Both the position numbers and the translations under genes were made by a program. Shown here in pieces: positions 47,140 through 54,085 of a stretch of 64,000 nucleotides of DNA. Numbering within the stretch: position 1 is the first letter of the stretch; the number at the start of each line of letters is the position of its first letter. The notes under the pieces were generated by a model. It ran no database searches and was not told the origin of the DNA. It saw only the letters and a program-made list of their open reading frames with translations. The stretch is from Fidelibacterota bacterium (GTDB lineage: Bacteria; Marinisomatota; Marinisomatia; Marinisomatales; UBA1611), in NCBI GenBank assembly GCA_002718285.1, contig PBAR01000007.1, positions 43,501 through 107,500 of the forward strand. Direction: 5' to 3'.

Positions 47140-47700
47140 TTATTTTCTCAATGAGATCTCTTCACCCCATATTAACAGAGCATGGTTCATGTTTAACTGA
47201 ATCCATAACTTCTGTAGTTCGTCTTCGGTTAGCACTAAGGGTCTAATTTTGCGCGAAATTTCTAGACCTCTTTCAGTTGCAATACGATCGAGTTCTGTTT
47301 TATTTATATTTCCTACTAGAACTATATCAATCAGACCAGAATCAATACCTCGGGCATAATCACCAATCAAATAAGAGGTTTTAACATCTCCAAGTTTTTT
47401 TACAAGTTTATCAATTATTTGATCAATACCCATATACTTTTTTACTAAGCTACTAATATCGCTGAATAATGGATGATGAATATTAGCTCGATATTCAATG
47501 GTCCTACCTGCATTTTCGTATGTAAGAAATTTTGCATCTGATAAACGGTTTAGTTCTATACGAATACTATTTGTAGATTCATTAAACTCCTTGGCTAACT
47601 CTCGAAGATAAGCCCTGGTTCCCGGATTCATAAAAAACTTCATTAAAAGTTTTAAACGAGTCTTTGATGTAATTAAACTGTCTAACATTTTATGATACAT
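47140..47700 (-). CDS. winged-helix regulator with MNT-like nucleotidyltransferase domain
   Basis: 186 residues. Residues about 5-75 are a winged helix: LITSKTRLKLLMKFFMNPG then YLRELAKEFNESTNSIRIELN, the recognition helix. Residues about 95-180 resemble a minimal nucleotidyltransferase: SYLIGDYARGIDSGLIDIVLVG matches the G-x-x-x-RG-x-x-S/D pattern, though the Ser is lost. Found at the head of polysaccharide loci in this lineage as I recall. The start at codon 1 is adopted; an ATG at codon 5 is possible. Likely autoregulated and a regulator of the neighbouring locus; inference. The 265-base gap downstream holds one G+C-richer patch (about 47041-47082). Confidence 0.72.
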   Translation of the reverse strand: MYHKMLDSLITSKTRLKLLMKFFMNPGTRAYLRELAKEFNESTNSIRIELNRLSDAKFLTYENAGRTIEYRANIHHPLFSDISSLVKKYMGIDQIIDKLVKKLGDVKTSYLIGDYARGIDSGLIDIVLVGNINKTELDRIATERGLEISRKIRPLVLTEDELQKLWIQLNMNHALLIWGEEISLRK

Positions 47701-47715
47701 TTAGTATAATAAATT

Positions 47716-47741
47716 TACTCTAAATATGTACAATAAGAGTA
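47716..47741. promoter_or_regulatory. inverted repeat upstream of the winged-helix regulator (possible operator)
   Basis: tactct (47716-47721) and agagta (47736-47741) form 6-base complementary arms around a 14-base spacer that contains tgtaca. It lies 16-41 bases upstream of the regulator's start codon and could be an operator for autoregulation. The minus-strand -10-like TATACT (47703-47708) is nearby. Weak evidence from one site only. Confidence 0.28.
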
Positions 47742-47880
47742 TTTTATTTAAAAACTATTACAGTAAGTGAGTTAGATTTTTTTATAGATAGTTTATAATA
47801 ATTTAAATAAACAGTGATTTGTAAATAAGTTAGAAATCATAAAATATATTTTATAATGAAATGAAAAAAATGATTAAAAT

Positions 47881-48402
47881 CTATAACTCCATAATACTAT
47901 AGATTTCTCTTCCTCCCAATCGTTTTTTACCATCAAGTTCAGTTAGTATAATTAGAAAAGCTAAAGCTTCAACCTTACCCCCTAATTTAGATACTAAATT
48001 ATTGGCAGCACTGGCAGTCCCGCCAGTTGCTAACAAATCATCCATAATTAATACTTTACTCTCTTTCTGTATTGCATCCAAATGTATTTCAAGTGAATCC
48101 GTACCATATTCTAAATCATATGTTTCAGATACTTTTTCTGCAGGAAGTTTTCCTGGTTTTCTAGCAAGTGCCAAACTGCAATTTAGTTTCAAAGCCAAGG
48201 GCGCTGCAAAAATGAAACCCCTACTTTCTATACCCACCACAATATCAATACCTTTATTTTTATACTGCTTGTAAAATATCTCAATACATTCATTAAATAT
48301 TTCAGGAGCCATAAGGAGTGTGGATATATCCTTAAATTGAATTCCAGGGTTGGGGAAATCAGGAATATTTCTAATACTATTTTTTATATGTTCTAAATCC
48401 AT
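47881..48402 (-). CDS. apt: adenine phosphoribosyltransferase
   Basis: 173 residues. Salvages adenine to AMP with PRPP. Motifs: RNIPDFPNPGIQFKDIS at the N-terminus, GIESRGFIFAAPLA, LARKPGKLPAE, and the PRPP-binding VLIMDDLLATGGTASAA. It lies 22 bases downstream of mtnP. MtnP releases adenine from methylthioadenosine, so the gene order makes biochemical sense: adenine goes to AMP and the ribose part to MtnA. Confidence 0.94.
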   Translation of the reverse strand: MDLEHIKNSIRNIPDFPNPGIQFKDISTLLMAPEIFNECIEIFYKQYKNKGIDIVVGIESRGFIFAAPLALKLNCSLALARKPGKLPAEKVSETYDLEYGTDSLEIHLDAIQKESKVLIMDDLLATGGTASAANNLVSKLGGKVEALAFLIILTELDGKKRLGGREIYSIMEL

Positions 48403-48424
48403 TTATATTAATTTCCATAATGTA

Positions 48425-49174
48425 TTATTTTAGAGCCAGGATTACATTTTCCAAAAGTTTTTTTACTTTACCCACATTTTCTGACATTACAGCATAGATC
48501 ATTTCCATAGTAACATCTTCCTCGCTTTCATGCCAACAATCATAATCAGTACTCATAGCAATAGCCTGATACTCTAATTGTAACTCACGAGCTAAGATTA
48601 CTTCTGGAACCGTAGACATATTTATGACATCACAACCCCATGAACGAAACATTTTACTTTCTGCTTTGGTACTAAATCTTGGGCCTTCAATAGTAACTAA
48701 AGTTCCACTATCATGGTAAGCAAAACCTAATTCAATACAAGATGCTACTAGACTGGATCGCATTTTAAAACTAAAAGGATCAGACATCGAAATATGTTTC
48801 ACATCTGAACCATCAAAAAATGTATTCATACGTTTTGAGGTAAAATCTATAAATTGATCAGGAAAAACAAAATGTCCCGGCTCTATACGTTTTCTTAGGG
48901 AACCACATGCAGTTACAGCTAAGATATGTGTACATCCTTCCTGCTTCAATGCATAAATATTTGCTCTATAATTGATATTTGTAGGGTTAATAGTGTGCCC
49001 CAAACCATGTCTAGATAGGATCACCGCAGGAGAATCCGAAATATTACCAATAATCAAATCTGAGCTGGGACTCCCATAAGGAGTAATGGAACTTTTTGAT
49101 GAATAATCACTGATAAATGCAGGATCTTCCATACCTGAACCACCAATGATTCCAATCTTGATTTTATTTCTCAT
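48425..49174 (-). CDS. mtnP: S-methyl-5'-thioadenosine phosphorylase
   Basis: 249 residues. Phosphorolyses methylthioadenosine to adenine and methylthioribose 1-phosphate. Motifs: IGIIGGSGMEDP, ILSRHGLGHTINPTNINYRANI, AVTACGSLR, TIEGPRFSTKAESKMF, MSTVPEVILARELQ and STDYDCW, the last being a signature of MTAP enzymes. It overlaps mtnA by 11 bases. Named with confidence as the phosphorylase rather than the MTA nucleosidase. Confidence 0.93.
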   Translation of the reverse strand: MRNKIKIGIIGGSGMEDPAFISDYSSKSSITPYGSPSSDLIIGNISDSPAVILSRHGLGHTINPTNINYRANIYALKQEGCTHILAVTACGSLRKRIEPGHFVFPDQFIDFTSKRMNTFFDGSDVKHISMSDPFSFKMRSSLVASCIELGFAYHDSGTLVTIEGPRFSTKAESKMFRSWGCDVINMSTVPEVILARELQLEYQAIAMSTDYDCWHESEEDVTMEMIYAVMSENVGKVKKLLENVILALK

Positions 49175-50219
49175 TTCGCTGTCTTTTCAATGATCTATCA
49201 TAAGGATAATTAGCAACACCTTTGTCCGTGATTATACCAGTAATTAGTCCTGCAGGTGTTATATCAAAAGCTGGTGTTGAAACTTCAATATTTTCAATGG
49301 TCAATTGCACACCTTTAAGATTAATTACTTCATCGGGGGAACGTTCTTCAACAGGAATTCCACTTCCTGTCGGGGTATCATAATCAACGGTGGAAAGTGG
49401 TGCAGCTACATAAAAAGGAATATTATGGTGCTTAGCCAAAACAGCGAGACTATATGTACCAATTTTATTTGCAGTATCACCATTGGCAGCAATGCGGTCA
49501 GCACCTACAAATACGCCGTTTATTTGAATATTTTTCATGGTTTGCGCTGCCATACTATCAGTCATAAGAGTAAAAGGAGTATTAGTTCGCTTTAATTCCC
49601 AGCAATTAAGGCGTGCTCCCTGTAACAATGGCCTAGTTTCACAAACATGTACTTTCAAATCCCTTTTCTGGGCATGAGCATATTGAATTACTCCTAAAGC
49701 CGTACCGATACCGCTAGTGGCCAAACCACCAGTATTACAAATTGTTATTACATTTGCATTTTGAGGAATAAGACCTGCACCATTCAAAGCCAATTTATGA
49801 CACCTAGCAATATCGTCTTCTCTAATATCATGCGCCAATTTCAATAAGTCTATCTTCAGCTTGTCTAAACTTCCTGAAAAAGATTTTGCTTTTTCTTTCA
49901 TCTGATTCACTCCCCACAAGAGGTTAACCGCAGTGGGCCTTGTAGCGCCAATTTCATCTGCTTTTAATAAAAACTCATCTAGAAAATCAGTTAATTCATC
50001 AGCTTGAATCTTATTTGCGGCCAAAACACATGCGTACGCTCCTGCAACACCAATTGCAGGAGCACCCCTAATACACAGTCTGTAAATGGCATCACATACC
50101 ACTTGATATTCATCTGTTTCAATATATACTTGTTCAAAAGGTAGTTTGGTCTGGTCAATCAATTTAACTTGATTGCCAATCCATTTTATGGTAGGTGTTA
50201 AGGGTATAAGCGTATTCAT
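49164..50219 (-). CDS. mtnA: methylthioribose-1-phosphate isomerase
   Basis: 351 residues. Converts methylthioribose 1-phosphate to methylthioribulose 1-phosphate. The catalytic residues are visible as Cys161 (ITICNTGGLATSG) and Asp241 (VFVGADRIAANGD), matching Cys160/Asp240 of the Bacillus enzyme. RGAPAIGVAGAYA and NKIGTYSLAVLA are further family blocks. The 86-base gap upstream is shared with the divergent aldolase/SDR gene. Together with mtnP and apt it makes a compact MTA salvage operon. Confidence 0.94.
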   Translation of the reverse strand: MNTLIPLTPTIKWIGNQVKLIDQTKLPFEQVYIETDEYQVVCDAIYRLCIRGAPAIGVAGAYACVLAANKIQADELTDFLDEFLLKADEIGATRPTAVNLLWGVNQMKEKAKSFSGSLDKLKIDLLKLAHDIREDDIARCHKLALNGAGLIPQNANVITICNTGGLATSGIGTALGVIQYAHAQKRDLKVHVCETRPLLQGARLNCWELKRTNTPFTLMTDSMAAQTMKNIQINGVFVGADRIAANGDTANKIGTYSLAVLAKHHNIPFYVAAPLSTVDYDTPTGSGIPVEERSPDEVINLKGVQLTIENIEVSTPAFDITPAGLITGIITDKGVANYPYDRSLKRQRNEK

Positions 50220-50260
50220 CTTTACTTAAATTTATAAAAAAATATTTCTCAGAATTAATT

Positions 50261-50297
50261 AAAAAAAAAATTGATGGATAAAAATTAGAGTTATAAT
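50261..50297 (+). promoter_or_regulatory. A10 tract and sigma70-like promoter in the mtnA/aldolase gap
   Basis: Ten A residues (50261-50270) are followed directly by TTGATG (50271-50276, -35-like) and, after a 15-base spacer, TATAAT (50292-50297, a perfect -10). The aldolase ATG begins at 50306, only 8 bases later, so the transcript would be nearly leaderless and I see no Shine-Dalgarno site. The spacer is short, so confidence is low. Confidence 0.35.
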
Positions 50298-50305
50298 ATT
50301 ATTTT

Positions 50306-52279
50306 ATGAAAAATCTATGGAATAAAGAAAAAGCCAAAAAATTTAGTAAAGATGATTTAAGTATGCGCGTTTATTCATCTAGACTTTTAGGTCAAAACCC
50401 TGAATTGGTCTTACACGGTGGAGGAAACACTTCTGTAAAAGGTATTTTTACAAATATTTTTGGCCAACCTATTGAAACATTATTTATAAAAGGAAGCGGT
50501 TGGGATCTTATAAACATTGAAAAAGAAGGGTTCGCCCCAGTTCAATTAAAATATTTATTAAAACTGGCAAATCTTGCCAAGTTGAGTGATACAGAAATGG
50601 TTAGAGAACAACGTCTTGCAACTCTAGAACCAAATGCTCCAAATCCATCAGTTGAGGCAATTTTACACGCATTAATACCTTTCAAATATGTTGATCATAC
50701 TCATGCGGATGCCATACTTACTATTACTAATACTCCAAATGGAATTCGAAAAATAAAAGATATCTATGGATCAGAAATATTAATTGTTCCTTATGTAATG
50801 CCAGGATTTATACTCGCAAAAAAGATTGCACATATGACTCGAGATATAGATTGGGGACAATTAAGAGGGATGATTCTAATGAATCATGGAGTTTTTAGTT
50901 TTGGTGATAACGCAAAGGAAAGCTATGACAGAATGATTGATATAGCAAATATAGCAGAAAGGTATTTGAAAAAGAAAAAAGTATGGAAAAAATATTTAAA
51001 ATCACACTCAAAACCAAGTTTAATAAAATTATCAAAAATCAGAAAACTTGCATCTAAATTGGCAGGCTCTTCTATTATTTGCAAATTAAATAATTCACCT
51101 GAAGCCATTGGTTTTTCCAACCATCCAAAATCTGCATCTTTAAGCCTAAGCGGAACACTTACTCCTGATCATGTGATAAGAACAAAACCATTTGCTTGGA
51201 TAATTGGAAAAAACCTTGAGGCTTCTATTGAAAATTTTGCTAATAAGTATAAAAAATATTTTGAGAATAATAAAACTACTGGTTTAACAATGCTTGATAT
51301 TGGACCCAAATGGGCACTGTGGCCAGGAAATGGAATAGTTTGCTTTGGCAGATCAAATACAGAAACAAATATAATAAGAGATATTAATAACCATACATTT
51401 CGTGCAATGCAAATATCTGAAGCTCTTCACAAATGGAAACCTTTGCCAATTAGTAAACTTTTTGAAGTTGAATATTGGGAATTAGAACAAGCTAAATTAA
51501 AAAAAGGAAATAGTTCACTTCCATTCCAGGGTCAAATTGCTATTGTAACTGGGGCCGCCAGCGGCATTGGGAAAGCTTGTACAGAAATAATGTTAAAAAG
51601 GGGATGTTTAGTAATTGGTTTAGATAAAAATCAAAATATTGTACGATTATTCCATAAAAATAACAATTACCAAGGATATAAATGTGATTTAACCAAATCC
51701 AGGCAGGTAAAAAAAATAATTGAAGAAGTAATATTGAATTTTGGTGGTATAGACATATTAGTTAGTAATGCAGGAATTTTTCCTAATTCAACTCCGCTGG
51801 AATCTATATCAGATAAAAAATGGCGAAAGGAAATAGATATCAACCTCACCACCCATCATTATTTATTAAGGGAATGTATCCCTTATTTAAAAAATGGTAT
51901 AGAAAGTTCTATTGTTTTTATAGGTACTAGAAATGTAGGTGCACCAGGACCTGGTGCTGGTACCTATACAATTGCAAAATCTGGATTAACCCAATTAGCG
52001 CGTCTTGCTGCAATAGAACTTGCACCATATCAAATTCGAGTAAATATTATCCATCCAGACTGCGTTTATGATACTTCAGTATGGACCAAAAAGATACTAA
52101 GAGATAGAGCAAAGCAATATGGAATTAGTGTGGAAAACTACAAATCACGTAATTTGTTAAAAAAATCGGTTCATTCTATGGATGTAGCAGAAGTTGTAAG
52201 TTTTTTAGCTAGTAAAGAAGCAGCAAAAACAACTGGAGCTCAAGTACCTGTCGATGGTGGGAATGACCGTATTATATAA
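50306..52279 (+). CDS. class II aldolase fused to short-chain dehydrogenase
   Basis: 657 residues. Residues 1 to about 390 are a class II (fuculose/rhamnulose-phosphate type) aldolase: HGGGNTSVKG (37-46), the zinc ligands His131 and His133 in YVDHTHADAIL and His194 in LMNHGVFSFG. Residues about 405-657 are an SDR: VTGAASGIGKACTEIMLK, SNAGIFP, the Tyr and Lys in YTIAKSGLTQL and the C-terminal TGAQVPVDGG. Fusions of this type act on L-rhamnulose or L-fuculose 1-phosphate in sugar catabolism, but no rhamnose or fucose genes are present. It is divergent from mtnA, which makes methylthioribulose 1-phosphate, a possible aldolase substrate. The only long plus-strand gene here. Confidence 0.86.
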   Translation: MKNLWNKEKAKKFSKDDLSMRVYSSRLLGQNPELVLHGGGNTSVKGIFTNIFGQPIETLFIKGSGWDLINIEKEGFAPVQLKYLLKLANLAKLSDTEMVREQRLATLEPNAPNPSVEAILHALIPFKYVDHTHADAILTITNTPNGIRKIKDIYGSEILIVPYVMPGFILAKKIAHMTRDIDWGQLRGMILMNHGVFSFGDNAKESYDRMIDIANIAERYLKKKKVWKKYLKSHSKPSLIKLSKIRKLASKLAGSSIICKLNNSPEAIGFSNHPKSASLSLSGTLTPDHVIRTKPFAWIIGKNLEASIENFANKYKKYFENNKTTGLTMLDIGPKWALWPGNGIVCFGRSNTETNIIRDINNHTFRAMQISEALHKWKPLPISKLFEVEYWELEQAKLKKGNSSLPFQGQIAIVTGAASGIGKACTEIMLKRGCLVIGLDKNQNIVRLFHKNNNYQGYKCDLTKSRQVKKIIEEVILNFGGIDILVSNAGIFPNSTPLESISDKKWRKEIDINLTTHHYLLRECIPYLKNGIESSIVFIGTRNVGAPGPGAGTYTIAKSGLTQLARLAAIELAPYQIRVNIIHPDCVYDTSVWTKKILRDRAKQYGISVENYKSRNLLKKSVHSMDVAEVVSFLASKEAAKTTGAQVPVDGGNDRII

Positions 52280-52320
52280 ATAATCATAACGAATACATTG
52301 GGCTTGAATTAAAGTATTAA

Positions 52321-52863
52321 CTACCTTAATAATACTATTTCCCTATTCTGCCTAAAATTTCCTGCTTTCATTGTATAATAATATAATCCGCCTGCTACTA
52401 ATGAATCATCATCACTGTATCCATTCCAACTGATTGATTTATACCCTATATTTTGTAAACGATTAACTAGTTCCTTTACCTGCTTACCCATTACATCATA
52501 GATGGTAATATTGACTAATTGATTTTTAGGAACTCCATAATAAAAGGTTTTTCTTGAATTAAATGGATTAGGATACGGAATTGATAATAAGTATTTGATA
52601 GAATTTGGAGAGTCATTTATCATTAATGATGAAGTCAAGGTTCAGGATGCAACATTGTTTAATATTTGACCTTTATTCCATCTATGTTTTTCAATTAAAA
52701 CAGTTGTTTCGTCCTCGACGAAATTGTCTTTAAATAAAAAAGTCAATGTCGCAAATGAATCAAAATTAGGATTAGGTATAATATCAATAGCACCAGCTAA
52801 TAATAATTTTTCATTATAATAGAGTGATACTATAAGAAGTATAATAATAAGACATAGGGAATT
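52321..52863 (-). pseudogene. decayed secreted protein with PNPFN C-terminal sorting domain
   Basis: One reading frame directly follows the TAA stop of lhgO and carries a signal-like hydrophobic stretch (CLIIILLIVSLYYNEK), then AGAIDIIPNPNFDSFATLTF, and stops at a TGA (52642-52644). In the same frame, immediately downstream, is IPYPNPFNSRKTFYYGVP, IYDVMGKQVKEL and a glycine-rich end, which is the FlgD-like/T9SS-type C-terminal domain. There is no in-frame ATG, GTG or TTG start before the TGA. Total 181 codons, so this was probably a small secreted protein now broken by one nonsense codon and a lost start. The 106-codon C-terminal part is not translatable alone in any sensible way. Confidence 0.7.
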
Positions 52864-54057
52864 TTAACTTTTGATCATAGAATAAATGCCAGTTATATAC
52901 TCGCCAATAGCTAAAGCACTGGTTGCTGCAGGTGATGGAGCATTGATCACATGGATCATTGTATTACTATCATTAACCACAAAATCATCTATAAGGTTTC
53001 CATTTTTATCTAAAGCCTGTGCCCTAACACCAGATGGGCTAGGTAAAATATCATCGGACTTAATATCGGGAACCAGTTTTTGCAATTCTTTTACAAATGA
53101 GAATTTAAAATTTGATCGATAATATTCAAATAAAGCAGTTGACCAATATTTTCTAGCCATACGCCAGAAACCTATATATGATAAGTAATCCCATATTTCT
53201 TTAGCATTAAAATCGTATTTGTTATAACCTTCGCGAGCCCAAGCCAATACAGCATTAGGTCCTGCTTCAATATCTCCAGCAATAGTCCGAGTGAAATGCA
53301 CACCTAAGAATGGATAGAGTGGATTCGGGACAGGGTATATGAGATTTTTCACCAAGTGACTTGCCTTATTTTTAAGCATAAAATATTCTCCTCGAAATGG
53401 TATAATACGCAACTGGCGTTTAATGCCCGCAAGTTCTGAAATTTGATCTGAATACAAACCGGCGCAGTTGATTAAAAATTGAGTTTTGTAATTACCAGTT
53501 TTAGTAAAAACGTTAATGCCATCTTTCCTTTCTTCAATATTTTGGACTGCAACACCTGTTACTATTTCACCTTTTTCCATAATAATTAAAGATAATTTTT
53601 GACAAACCTTAAGATAGTCAATAATGCCTGTTTCTGGACAGTAAATAGCTTTAAGTCCTGTAGCATATGGTTCATGCTCCTTTAATTCTGTTTCCGAAAG
53701 CATTTTAAGACCTCTAATACCATTGTCTTGTCCACGCTTCATCAGCATACTTAGTGTGCTTATTTCTTTTTGGTCTGTTGCGATAATAATCTTACCACAC
53801 ATGTCATATGAAATAGAAAAATAATCACAAAATTGCAATAAAAGATCTATTCCCCTCCTACAAGTTTTCGCCTTTAAAGATCCAGGTTTATAGTAAATCC
53901 CTGAGTGAATCACTCCACTATTATGGCCAGTTTGGTGTTGTCCCAGACGCTGTTCTTTTTCAAAAATGATTATTTTTAAAGATGGGTTTAGTTTAAGCAA
54001 GGCATGGCCTGTGGCAAGGCCCACAATACCACCACCAATAATGACAACGTCAAACAT
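52864..54057 (-). CDS. lhgO: L-2-hydroxyglutarate oxidase/dehydrogenase
   Basis: 397 residues. FAD-dependent, oxidises L-2-hydroxyglutarate to 2-oxoglutarate. Motifs: VVIIGGGIVGLATGHALL, FEKEQRLGQHQTGHNSGVIHSG (the diagnostic LhgO block), YYKPGSLKAKTCRRG and the C-terminal NAPSPAATSALAIGEYI. It lies 28 bases upstream of the decayed secreted protein (in frame after its TAA) and just downstream of the export protein gene. Housekeeping metabolism, not an obvious part of the glycan route. Confidence 0.93.
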   Translation of the reverse strand: MFDVVIIGGGIVGLATGHALLKLNPSLKIIIFEKEQRLGQHQTGHNSGVIHSGIYYKPGSLKAKTCRRGIDLLLQFCDYFSISYDMCGKIIIATDQKEISTLSMLMKRGQDNGIRGLKMLSETELKEHEPYATGLKAIYCPETGIIDYLKVCQKLSLIIMEKGEIVTGVAVQNIEERKDGINVFTKTGNYKTQFLINCAGLYSDQISELAGIKRQLRIIPFRGEYFMLKNKASHLVKNLIYPVPNPLYPFLGVHFTRTIAGDIEAGPNAVLAWAREGYNKYDFNAKEIWDYLSYIGFWRMARKYWSTALFEYYRSNFKFSFVKELQKLVPDIKSDDILPSPSGVRAQALDKNGNLIDDFVVNDSNTMIHVINAPSPAATSALAIGEYITGIYSMIKS

Positions 54058-54085
54058 AATAAACCAGATTAGTTAAAAAATGATA

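Noticed and set aside
52280..52340. A+T-rich inverted repeat agtatta...taatact as a terminator after the aldolase fusion
   Set aside because: Only 7-base arms of A/T pairs with a 10-base loop and no clear T run; too weak to call.
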